Assembly (NCBI GenBank): GCA_016201575.1
Contig: JACQCN010000387.1
Span: 1 to 5,907 of the forward strand
From: Candidatus Rokuibacteriota bacterium
GTDB lineage: Bacteria; Methylomirabilota; Methylomirabilia; Rokubacteriales; CSP1-6
Direction of reading: 5' to 3'
DNA length: 5,907 nucleotides
The translations under genes and the position numbers were made by a program. Shown one piece after another: positions 1-5,115 of this stretch. The notes under the pieces are model-generated. The model did no database searches and had not been told where the DNA came from. It worked only from the letters and a program-made list of their open reading frames with translations. Every line of letters begins with the position of its first letter. Within the stretch, counting starts at the first letter, position 1.

Positions 1-9
1 GAGCGGACC

Positions 10-786
10 TTACGCGCGCGGCTCCGCGGCCCGGAGGGCCCGCAGGCGGTCGGCGCACTCGAGCAGCGCGTCCTCGTCGAGCGCCGAGATGAGCCCGAAG
101 CTGGCGTCGCGGTCGCTCCAGAACACCGCGCGCTGGCCGGCCAGATCCACCTCGTAGTAGGTCGCGCCGTGGTAGGAGAGGGTGCGGGCGCGGCCGGGCG
201 CGAAGACCTCGCCCGGAACCATGAAGACCGACATGAGCGTGCGGCCCTTCTCGTAGAGCAGGTACGCGGCCGGGCGCCCGTCCGTGTCGGCGATGCGGCC
301 GCCGAGCAGCCGGATCCCCGCCGGCGTGTAGTCGGGGACGGTCACGCCAACCCGGAGCCGCTCGCGGAACCAGTCGCGGAGGACCGCGCCGTCCGTCGCG
401 GCGAACTCGACGGGCGAGTCGATGCGCGAGAAGGCGACGTGCTTCGCGACCAGCTCGGCGACGGCCGCCGGCGGGCTCGAGGGCGCGAGCGCCCGGAGCC
501 CGACCACGAGGGCCAGCAGCGCCGCCGCCGCCGCGCCCGCCATCCACGGCGTCACCCGCCGGCGCGCTTCCCGGCGCACGGCGCCCGCGACGCGGGCGCG
601 CAGCTCGGGCGCCGCCGTCTCCCGGAGTTGGCGGCGCAGCAGCTCGCGGAAGCGCCGGTGCCGCGCGACCTGCTCCCGGCACCCCGCGCACTCGGCCAGG
701 TGCGAGTCCACCGCGACGACGGCGTCGACGCCCAGCTCGCCGTCGGCGTAGGGCTCGAGGTAGGGGCGGATCTCGGCGCAGTCCAT
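10..786 (-). CDS. Transmembrane anti-sigma factor with N-terminal zinc finger (zf-HC2/ZAS type)
   Basis: A 258-residue predicted negative regulator of the ECF sigma factor encoded just upstream. The N-terminus carries a ZAS-type zinc motif, H29-x3-C33-x2-C36, with C3 as a possible fourth ligand. An Arg-rich cytoplasmic linker follows, then one membrane helix (about residues 82-101) and an extracytoplasmic domain of about 155 residues. That domain contains a segment like IRLLGGRIADTDGRPAAYLL and resembles the sensor half of transmembrane anti-sigma factors. In this family the N-terminal domain holds the sigma factor at the membrane until a signal releases it. I chose ATG 786 because AGGGAG (797..792) sits 5 nt upstream. 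An in-frame GTG at 792 overlaps the sigma stop (GTGA) but would abut the Shine-Dalgarno directly. The tight coupling to the sigma gene supports the pairing. The inducing signal cannot be read from sequence. Confidence 0.9.
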   Translation of the reverse strand: MDCAEIRPYLEPYADGELGVDAVVAVDSHLAECAGCREQVARHRRFRELLRRQLRETAAPELRARVAGAVRREARRRVTPWMAGAAAAALLALVVGLRALAPSSPPAAVAELVAKHVAFSRIDSPVEFAATDGAVLRDWFRERLRVGVTVPDYTPAGIRLLGGRIADTDGRPAAYLLYEKGRTLMSVFMVPGEVFAPGRARTLSYHGATYYEVDLAGQRAVFWSDRDASFGLISALDEDALLECADRLRALRAAEPRA

Positions 787-788
787 CG

Positions 789-1355
789 TCACTCCCTGGT
801 GTACCCGCGCTCCCGCGCGAAGCTCTCCAGGGCCCGCCGGAGCAGCCGGCGGCCGCGGGAGAGGCGCGACATCACCGTTCCGATCGGGCAGTCGAGCGCC
901 TCGGCGATCTCGCGATAGGTGAACCCTTCGAGATCCGCCAGTATCACCACCTCCCGGAACCGCTCGGGCAGGTCGCGCAGGGCGCGCTCGACGTCGCCGT
1001 GAACGACCGTCTGCAGGAACTCCTCCTCCGGCGTGGCGGTGCTGCTCGGGAAGCCGGCCTCGGCGTCGCGCCGATGCTCGTCGAGGAACTCGTCGTCGTA
1101 CGGCGCCTCGCGCTCGGCCCGCACCCGGTTCAGGAACGCGTTACGCATGATCTTGAAGAGCCAGGCGCGGCAGTTCGTCCCCGCCGTGAAGCGATCGAAG
1201 CTGCGGAGGGCGCGGGCGAGCGCCTCCTGCACCAGGTCCTCGGCCTGCGCGCGGTTGCGGGTGAGGCGCAGGGCTCTGCGGTACAGCGCGTCGAGGTGGA
1301 CGAGCGCCGTCGCCTCGAACTCGCGGGCCCGGCGACCGAGCGGCAACCCGCTCAT
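789..1355 (-). CDS. ECF-family (RpoE-like) RNA polymerase sigma factor
   Basis: A 188-residue sigma-70 family protein with only regions 2 and 4, the normal ECF size. Region 2 spans about residues 18-82, with the core-binding stretch DLVQEALARALRSFDRF (40-56) and the -10 recognition segment NCRAWLFKIMRNAFLNRVR (61-79). A variable linker (about 83-118) leads into region 4 (about 120-178), whose helix-turn-helix includes YREIAEALDCPIGTVMSRLS (147-166). It directs RNA polymerase to a dedicated promoter set and is presumably held inactive by the anti-sigma factor starting 2 bp past its stop. Start ATG 1355 has no good Shine-Dalgarno. The in-frame GTG at 1376 is ruled out by an intervening TGA. The gene may be read through from the exported-protein gene 62 bp upstream. 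The ECF subgroup cannot be assigned without profile comparison. Confidence 0.93.
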   Translation of the reverse strand: MSGLPLGRRAREFEATALVHLDALYRRALRLTRNRAQAEDLVQEALARALRSFDRFTAGTNCRAWLFKIMRNAFLNRVRAEREAPYDDEFLDEHRRDAEAGFPSSTATPEEEFLQTVVHGDVERALRDLPERFREVVILADLEGFTYREIAEALDCPIGTVMSRLSRGRRLLRRALESFARERGYTRE

Positions 1356-1380
1356 GGGCTGACGTCATTCGAGCACGCGG

Positions 1381-1403
1381 CGGGCGGATTCGCCATCCGC
1401 CCG
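1381..1403 (-). promoter_or_regulatory. Intercistronic stem-loop between exported-protein gene and ECF sigma gene
   Basis: A perfect inverted repeat with 9-bp arms (CGGGCGGAT / ATCCGCCCG) around a 5-nt loop, starting 14 nt beyond the stop codon of the upstream gene. No T-run follows on the minus strand, so it is not a classical intrinsic terminator. It could stabilise the upstream mRNA, act as a leaky terminator or processing site that lowers sigma expression relative to the exported protein, or work with Rho. The structure is seen directly; its role is inference. Confidence 0.5.
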
Positions 1404-1417
1404 TCGGTATCCCCGGC

Positions 1418-1906
1418 CTACTTCGCCGAGCACGGATTCTTGGCCGCGCACGGATTCTTCTTCGCGGCACACGGATTCTTGGCCGCGCACGGGTTCTTCG
1501 CCGCGCACGGGTTCGAGGCCTGGTTCTCGAGCGTGACCTCCTTCAGGGCCAGCACGCGCTGGCCGCCGGGCGCCATGTAGAGGTCGCCCTTGACCGTCAC
1601 CATCCGCTCCAGGTGGTCGCGGATCAGCGTGTTGGGGTCGACGAACGGCTTGTCGGCCATGAGCGTGTAGAGCACGTTGGCCTTCTCGTCGAGCAGGGCC
1701 ATCCGCACGCCGGCCTTGTCGCAGCCCAAGGCGCACTCGCGATGCCCCTCGCCCTTCTGCCCCATCGTCAGCCAGCACACGTTGTCGACGACCCGCCCGG
1801 TCACCGTGACAGGCTTGCCCTTCGCCGTCTCGGCCCAGGCGTCGCCGGCCGCTGCCCAGACCAGCACCGCCGCCACGCACGCGATCACTCGACGTCCGTT
1901 CCGCAT
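1418..1906 (-). CDS. Exported cysteine-rich protein with C-terminal NPCAAK repeats
   Basis: A 162-residue protein of unknown function. Residues 1-25 form a Sec signal peptide (MRNGRR, a hydrophobic core, then AWA|E). The mature part has a globular region (about 31-128) starting VTVTGRVVDNVCWL and ending with MVTVKGDLYM and LALKEV, a strand pattern suggesting a small OB-like beta fold. It contains C44, H56, C58 and C62 (HRECALGC), a plausible metal or redox site. Residues 132-162 are five near-identical NPC[AS]AK units giving five evenly spaced cysteines (C134, C140, C146, C153, C159) among lysines. ATG 1906 is preferred because GGAGGGAGG lies 5 nt upstream and the signal peptide then begins at residue 1; an in-frame ATG at 1948 would add 14 residues ahead of it. 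It is followed by the ECF sigma/anti-sigma pair on the same strand. A metal-binding or thiol-sensing role is speculation. Confidence 0.85.
   Translation of the reverse strand: MRNGRRVIACVAAVLVWAAAGDAWAETAKGKPVTVTGRVVDNVCWLTMGQKGEGHRECALGCDKAGVRMALLDEKANVLYTLMADKPFVDPNTLIRDHLERMVTVKGDLYMAPGGQRVLALKEVTLENQASNPCAAKNPCAAKNPCAAKKNPCAAKNPCSAK
1421..1513 (-). repeat. Tandem 18-bp coding repeat (NPC[AS]AK x5)
   Basis: Five in-frame copies of an 18-bp unit at the 3' end of the exported-protein gene, one with an extra AAG codon (NPCAAKK). Copies two and four differ at only one base (AAC/AAT for Asn). Others differ by synonymous changes such as GCG/GCC and TGC/TGT, and the last carries Ala to Ser. Near-identity together with synonymous drift suggests expansion by slippage followed by selection to keep the peptide. 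Confidence 0.9.
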
Positions 1907-1911
1907 AGGCG

Positions 1912-1920
1912 CCTCCCTCC
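1912..1920 (-). promoter_or_regulatory. Strong ribosome binding site that decides the 1906 start
   Basis: GGAGGGAGG on the minus strand, 5 nt before ATG 1906. It supports the 162-residue start over the upstream in-frame ATG at 1948. Confidence 0.75.
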
Positions 1921-1975
1921 GCTCGGTGGTGAACGCTCGTCCATCCACCCCTGAAACAGTGGGGAGGTCGCGCCT

Positions 1976-1994
1976 ATTCCCGGCGGCCGGGAAT
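1976..1994. promoter_or_regulatory. Perfect 19-bp palindrome, candidate operator or promoter element
   Basis: ATTCCCGGC-G-GCCGGGAAT has perfect 9-bp arms around one central base. It lies 70-88 bp upstream of the exported-protein start and about 60 bp past the end of the aldolase operon. Read on the minus strand, its inner half gives GGGAAT, similar to the GGAA-type -35 element of many ECF promoters. TGTTTC (1958..1953) follows 17 bp downstream, but that is a weak -10 match. It may be a dimeric repressor site, an ECF promoter element, or a hairpin (7-bp stem, 5-nt loop) ending the upstream operon. No U-tract follows on either strand, so terminator is the least favoured reading. Confidence 0.4.
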
Positions 1995-2013
1995 CCGGCG
2001 CGGCGTGGTTCGA

Positions 2014-2034
2014 GAGGCGAGCGCCTCCAGGAGG
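2014..2034. other. Overlapping inverted repeats after the aldolase/membrane-protein operon
   Basis: Two overlapping dyads lie 20-40 bp past the stop of the membrane-protein gene: GAGGC-GAGC-GCCTC (2014-2027) and CCTCC-A-GGAGG (2024-2034). They could form alternative short hairpins in the 3' region of the minus-strand operon. No T-run follows, so a terminator call is weak. Confidence 0.25.
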
Positions 2035-2053
2035 TCCGGGAGGTGTGCCGGGG

Positions 2054-2422
2054 TCAGCCGCGGCGGATCATGACGATGCGCCCGCTGTCGCTCACCAGCG
2101 CGGTCACGAGCCAGCTCACCACGCTGATGACGAGGGCGCCCAGGACGGCCGGCCAGAAGCCGGCGACGTGGAAGCCGCCGACGATCGCCGCCACCAGCCA
2201 GACCATGAGCCCGTTCAGCACGAACAGGAACAGGCCCAGGGTCACGAGCGTGATCGGCAGCGTGAGGAAGATCAGGATCGGACGGACGACGGCATTGACC
2301 AGGCCCAGCACGAGCCCGGCCGCGAGGGCGGACAGGAAGCTGTCGACGCGGATCCCGGGCACGACGTGGGCGGCGAGCACGATGGCCAGCGCGTTGACGA
2401 CGACGCGGAGGAGGAAGCCCAC
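2054..2422 (-). CDS. Small four-helix membrane protein, phage-holin-4 superfamily IV / YvlD-like (PF04020 type)
   Basis: A 122-residue, very hydrophobic protein with about four transmembrane helices (roughly residues 4-22, 29-53, 57-82 and 89-110) and a basic tail ending IRRG. The family-typical core is GLVNAVVRPILIFLTLPIT followed by GLFLFVLNGLMVWL (residues 40-76). Despite the family name, chromosomal members are not known to lyse cells and their function is unknown. Translation starts at GTG 2422, immediately after the aldolase TAG with no intervening base. GAGGGG at the end of the aldolase gene supplies a close Shine-Dalgarno, so coupling is likely. Its place behind two gluconeogenic enzymes may be expression convenience rather than shared function. 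Confidence 0.85.
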   Translation of the reverse strand: MGFLLRVVVNALAIVLAAHVVPGIRVDSFLSALAAGLVLGLVNAVVRPILIFLTLPITLVTLGLFLFVLNGLMVWLVAAIVGGFHVAGFWPAVLGALVISVVSWLVTALVSDSGRIVMIRRG

Positions 2423-3346
2423 CTACCCCTCGGTGCCCGCGTAGATCTTCATGACCTGGCCGAGGAAGCGGATCGCCTCCGCCCGCGGGCGCTGGAAGGA
2501 GTTGCGCCCGATGATCGACCCGAACCCGCCGCCGTCCCGGATGGCGCGCGCCTGCTCGAACACGGTCTGGTCGTCCTCCTTGGCGCCGCCCGAAAAGATC
2601 ACGATCCGCCGCCCGTCGAACGCGCTCTGGACGACGTGGCGGACGCGGTCGGCGAGCGCGGCCCGGGGGATCCGGCTCGACTCGTAGACCCGCTTGGCCG
2701 CCTCCAGCTCCAGGTGCTCGCTCGGGAGTTTCACCTTGATGAGGTGGGCGCCCAGCTGCGCCGCGATCTGGGCCGCGTAGGCGACCACGTCGAGCGCCGT
2801 CTCGCCCGCCTTGCTGAGCGCGGAGCCCCGCGGGTAGGACCAGATCACCACGGCGAGCCCCGCCGCCTTGGCCTCGGCCGCCAGCGTGGCGATCTGCTCG
2901 TACATCCGGTTCCGGTGCGACGAGCCGGGGTAGATGGTGAAGCCGATCGCCGCGCAGCCGAGCCGGAGCGCGTCTGGGACGCCGGCGGTGACGGCGGAGA
3001 TCGGGTCGGCCTCGTCGTTCAGCACGTCGTGGTTGTTGAGCTTGAGGATCAGCGGGATCTCGCCCGCGAACTCCGCCGCCCCCGCCTCGAGGAAGCCGAG
3101 GGGTGCGGCGTAGGCGTTGCAGCCGGCCTCGATCGCCAGCTCGAAGTGGTAGAGCGGGCTGTAGCCGGGCGGGTTGGGCGCGAAGCTCCGGGCCGGTCCG
3201 TGCTCGAAGCCCTGGTCGACCGGGAGGATCACCAGGCGCCCGGTGCCGGCCAGCGCGCCCCCGTTGAGGAGGCGCGCGAGCTTGGCGCGGGTCCCGGGGT
3301 TGTCGCTCTCGTACCAGCTCAGGATCTCCTTCACCCGCTTCGTCAT
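2423..3346 (-). CDS. fbaB: Class I fructose-bisphosphate aldolase, FbaB/DhnA (archaeal) type
   Basis: A 307-residue cytoplasmic enzyme predicted to interconvert fructose 1,6-bisphosphate with glyceraldehyde 3-phosphate and dihydroxyacetone phosphate through a Schiff-base lysine, without metal. Visible signatures are LVILPVDQGFEHGP (38-51), LKLNNHD (101-107), GFTIYPGSS (135-143, Y139 a likely acid/base), VVIWSYPRGS (166-175), HLIKVKLPSE (201-210, where K204 or K206 should form the Schiff base), the phosphate-binding FSGGAKE (251-257) and GSIIGRNSFQ (276-285). Length fits the DhnA/DeoC-like barrel family. The start ATG 3346 overlaps the FBPase stop as ATGA and has GGAGG 8 nt upstream. The frame stays open upstream, but that part is antisense-style shadow inside the FBPase gene. 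Co-transcription with FBPase points to a gluconeogenic role. Confidence 0.93.
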   Translation of the reverse strand: MTKRVKEILSWYESDNPGTRAKLARLLNGGALAGTGRLVILPVDQGFEHGPARSFAPNPPGYSPLYHFELAIEAGCNAYAAPLGFLEAGAAEFAGEIPLILKLNNHDVLNDEADPISAVTAGVPDALRLGCAAIGFTIYPGSSHRNRMYEQIATLAAEAKAAGLAVVIWSYPRGSALSKAGETALDVVAYAAQIAAQLGAHLIKVKLPSEHLELEAAKRVYESSRIPRAALADRVRHVVQSAFDGRRIVIFSGGAKEDDQTVFEQARAIRDGGGFGSIIGRNSFQRPRAEAIRFLGQVMKIYAGTEG

Positions 3347-4302
3347 GGCGCCGCCCTCCGGTGCTGGATGTAGTCTTCCGCCAGCGCGACCTCGGTGGCG
3401 CTCCCGATGAAGAGCGGCACCCGCTGGTGGATCGATCGAGGCAGGATGTCGAGAATACGCTCCCGCCCGCTCGAGGCCGCGCCCCCGCCCTGCTCCGCGA
3501 GCAGGGCGAGCGGGCAGGCCTCGTAGAGGAGGCGGAGCTTCCCGTCCTTCGCCCGGTCGTCGGCGGGATAACAGTAGATGCCGCCCTCGAGCAGGATGCG
3601 GTGGAGGTCCGCGGTGAGCGAGCCCGAGTAGCGCAGCGAGTAGGGCCGGTCGCGGGCGGGATCGTCCGCGTTCAGGTCGTCGAAGAAGGCGCGCACGTCC
3701 GGCGGCCAGTAGGCCTGGCGGCCGGAGTTCACCGCGTAGGTGCGGCCGCGCGCGGGCAGCCTGAGCCCCGCCCGCGTGAGCACGAACCGGCGCGACTCCG
3801 GATCGAGGACGAACTCGTGGAGTCCTGCGCCCCACGTGATCATCATCGCCGTCGCGGGGCCGTAAATGACGTAGCCGCCCGCCCGCTGGCGGTCCGCTGG
3901 GCCGGGCAGCCCGTCGCGAGTGGCGCGGCGCACGGAGAAGATGGACGCGATGCTGCCGTTGACGTCCGTGTTGGAGGAGCCATCGACCGGGTCGACGTAG
4001 AGGTCGAAGGAGTCGCCGCCGAGCCGGAGGGGCTCGTCGAGCTCCTCCGACACGAGGTGACCGACCCGCCCGCTGGCCCGCACGGCGTCCACGAAGACCT
4101 GGTTGGCGGCGGCGTCGAGCTTGTGGACGTCCTCGCCCTGGACGTTGGTTCCGCCGGTCAGCCCGACCAGGTGGGTGAGCGGGGCGCGCCGCACGAGCGC
4201 CTCGATCCGCTCCGTCGCGGCCGCGACGGCGTCGAGCAGCCCGACCAGGTCCGGCTCCACTTCGTCACACAGGGCGGCGGCGAGGGCAGTCCCCGAAACC
4301 AT
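3343..4302 (-). CDS. fbp: Class I fructose-1,6-bisphosphatase
   Basis: A 319-residue enzyme predicted to hydrolyse fructose 1,6-bisphosphate to fructose 6-phosphate, a committed step of gluconeogenesis (and of the Calvin cycle where present). Class I signatures in order are GGTNVQGEDVHKLD (50-63), metal-binding SEELDE (85-90), YVDPVDGSSNTDVNGSIASI (102-121, with D104 and D107 metal ligands), GGYVIYG (142-148), sugar-phosphate residues in RPYSLRYSGSLTADLHR (219-235) and GGIYCYP (240-246), GKLRLLYEACPLALLAEQ (254-271) and the C-terminal RERILDILP. Length is close to E. coli Fbp (332), with a slightly shorter N-terminus. ATG 4302 is chosen because further upstream the frame reads through a tRNA 3' end (the telltale APTGFEPV). 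No Shine-Dalgarno precedes ATG 4302, so the mRNA may be nearly leaderless. Confidence 0.94.
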   Translation of the reverse strand: MVSGTALAAALCDEVEPDLVGLLDAVAAATERIEALVRRAPLTHLVGLTGGTNVQGEDVHKLDAAANQVFVDAVRASGRVGHLVSEELDEPLRLGGDSFDLYVDPVDGSSNTDVNGSIASIFSVRRATRDGLPGPADRQRAGGYVIYGPATAMMITWGAGLHEFVLDPESRRFVLTRAGLRLPARGRTYAVNSGRQAYWPPDVRAFFDDLNADDPARDRPYSLRYSGSLTADLHRILLEGGIYCYPADDRAKDGKLRLLYEACPLALLAEQGGGAASSGRERILDILPRSIHQRVPLFIGSATEVALAEDYIQHRRAAP

Positions 4303-4311
4303 GGTACGGGG

Positions 4312-4317
4312 ATGATA
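4312..4317 (-). promoter_or_regulatory. Candidate -10 box for the fbp-fbaB operon
   Basis: TATCAT (five of six matches to TATAAT) lies 9 nt before ATG 4302 on the minus strand. A start site 6-8 nt downstream would leave a leader of about 1-4 nt, consistent with the missing Shine-Dalgarno. I see no convincing -35; the corresponding position falls inside the tRNA fragment. Confidence 0.35.
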
Positions 4318-4318
4318 C

Positions 4319-4346
4319 ACGGGTTCGAATCCCGTCGGGGCCACCA
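4319..4346 (+). tRNA. Orphan 3' tRNA fragment (T arm, acceptor 3' strand, CCA)
   Basis: ACGGG-TTCGAAT-CCCGT forms a perfect 5-bp T stem with a canonical 7-nt T loop. It is followed by CGGGGCC (3' half of an acceptor stem), discriminator A and encoded CCA. A complete tRNA would need a 5' GGCCCCG strand about 70 nt upstream plus D and anticodon arms. None is present; that interval is the FBPase N-terminal coding region. The piece is therefore a truncated tRNA gene or a 3' duplicate of the sort left by tRNA-targeting integrases. Amino-acid identity cannot be assigned without the anticodon. Confidence 0.75.
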
Positions 4347-4584
4347 CTGAAAGTGGCACAGCTCTCGCCGGTGAGCAGGCGCCGGGCAATCTCGGCCGCC
4401 TGCATCCCAAGGTCCGAGCGCGCCGCCAACTCCCGAAACGAGATGAGCCTTCGTCAGCCGGGGTCTCTTCACAAGTTTCGATCAGGTCAGTTCCCGGCAA
4501 GTCCGAACGCGACGCACGCCCCTGCGACCGGGCGGTTCAGGCGTCGCAGACGGGACCGCTCACGTAACCTTGCGCGCGCGAGAG
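4347..4584. other. Apparently non-coding, degenerate stretch after the tRNA fragment
   Basis: About 240 bp with no ORF that looks like an intact protein on either strand. A short dyad, CCACT-GAA-AGTGG (4344-4356), starts within the tRNA CCA. The only protein-like signal is a short minus-strand remnant described separately. The region most resembles a decayed junction between two gene blocks. Confidence 0.45.
4361..4456 (-). pseudogene. Possible remnant of a transporter substrate-binding protein
   Basis: One minus-strand frame between a TGA (about 4456) and the tRNA fragment encodes a helix-like segment LGMQAAEIARRLLTGES, preceded by LISFRELAARSD. This resembles the late LGRQAAE-x-A-x-R-x-L-x-GE helix of TrpX-type and related ABC transporter substrate-binding proteins. 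It has no start or intact domain, and it runs into the tRNA sequence. If correct, it is the tail of a gene destroyed by the event that left the tRNA piece. The match is from memory of family patterns over about 30 residues. Confidence 0.25.
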
Positions 4585-4680
4585 CTACACCGTGTCGAAG
4601 TAGACGCGCTCGCTGTCGGGGATCCGCGCGGTCCAGACACACTGGCCGCCGAGGAGGATCTCCTGGCCATAGCCAAACAT
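4585..4680 (-). CDS. Possible 31-residue small protein, unknown
   Basis: A short ORF beginning MFGYGQEILLGGQCVW and ending RVYFDTV, with GGAGG (4693..4689) 8 nt before ATG 4680. It has one Cys, no membrane segment and no family I recognise. The frame extends upstream to an ATG at 4806, but that part is Pro-rich, overlaps the divergent gene at 4782 and lacks protein character. The good ribosome binding site favours a real small protein; the length and degenerate surroundings allow it to be a gene fragment or chance. Confidence 0.35.
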   Translation of the reverse strand: MFGYGQEILLGGQCVWTARIPDSERVYFDTV

Positions 4681-4744
4681 AGGCGTAGCCTCCAACCCGG
4701 GACTCGGCGGGGCTCCCGGAATCGGCGGATCAGGGACCGTGTGG

Positions 4745-4750
4745 TAGACT
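4745..4750 (+). promoter_or_regulatory. Candidate extended -10 for the plus-strand block
   Basis: TG-G-TAGACT (4742-4750) matches the TGn extended -10 pattern with a four-of-six hexamer. It sits about 30 bp before GTG 4782, leaving room for a leader of about 25 nt that includes the GAGG ribosome site. No clear -35 hexamer is seen 17 bp upstream. Confidence 0.3.
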
Positions 4751-4781
4751 CCCCGCATCCGAAGCGAGGCGAGGTGCCGCG

Positions 4782-5075
4782 GTGACGTCGCGTCAGGTGT
4801 CAGCAACGCTCGTTCGGAGCCTCGAGTCCTGGCTTGTCTTCGGCGGGGCTGCCTACCCTGCCTTGAAGCTCGCGGAGCGATGTGGGCAGGTCGCAGCGCC
4901 AGGCCGCCTCGTCGAGCTCCTCGCGCCGCTCCTGGTGCTCGTGCCCGTCGGCGCTGGCCTGATCGGCATCTACCACGAGAGCAGGCTCCCGTTCTGGAAG
5001 GCTTTCGGCCGGGTTGTCCTGCTCGTCCTCGTCGGCGCGGCCGCAGTCACGCTGATCTACCACTGCGACGGGTGA
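4782..5075 (+). CDS. Small membrane protein of unknown function
   Basis: A 97-residue protein with two confident transmembrane helices (about residues 46-64 and 76-93) and a possible weaker one at 15-30. It ends LIYHCDG. Between the helices is a short charged loop, YHESRLPFWKAFGR (64-77). I do not recognise a family. GTG 4782 is chosen because GAGG lies 7 nt upstream, at 4771-4774, and no other start in the frame is better placed. The TerC-family gene begins 40 bp downstream on the same strand, so the two may be co-transcribed; a helper role in metal transport would be a guess. Long ORFs on the opposite strand here are Arg/Asp-rich shadows. Confidence 0.6.
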   Translation: MTSRQVSATLVRSLESWLVFGGAAYPALKLAERCGQVAAPGRLVELLAPLLVLVPVGAGLIGIYHESRLPFWKAFGRVVLLVLVGAAAVTLIYHCDG

Positions 5076-5115
5076 ATGTCGGCGGGCGCGTGGCGGACGT
5101 GAGGACCTAGCGTCG

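Noticed and set aside
1360..1367. TGACGTCA palindrome just before the sigma start
   Set aside because: An 8-bp palindrome alone, inside the likely ribosome-binding interval, is expected by chance often enough that I would not call an operator.
999..1580. Plus-strand ORF with AAHGF repeats
   Set aside because: It is the antisense reading of the NPCAAK repeats. The minus frame has a signal peptide, a ribosome site and a Cys/His cluster.
1868..1906. Lipobox (VIAC at residues 7-10) in the exported protein
   Set aside because: The cysteine comes before the hydrophobic core of the signal peptide, so lipidation there is implausible. AWA|E is the better cleavage site.
2045..3373. Long plus-strand ORF of 442 codons opposite the aldolase and membrane-protein genes
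   Set aside because: Its composition (Asp/Arg/His/Glu-rich, no motifs) is typical of the antisense shadow of GC-rich genes, and the minus strand has clear enzyme families.
3347..3835. N-terminal extension of the aldolase to a start at 3835
   Set aside because: It lies wholly inside the FBPase coding region in another frame and is Arg/Pro-rich. ATG 3346 has a good ribosome site and the family N-terminus.
4271..4346. Complete tRNA gene
   Set aside because: There is no 5' acceptor strand complementary to CGGGGCC and no D arm. CCCCG/CGGGG at 4291-4311 encloses an 11-nt loop and is not an anticodon arm.
4303..4500. N-terminal extension of FBPase to an ATG at 4500 (385 residues)
   Set aside because: The added 66 residues are translated tRNA and degenerate sequence (contains APTGFEPV), with no FBPase similarity.
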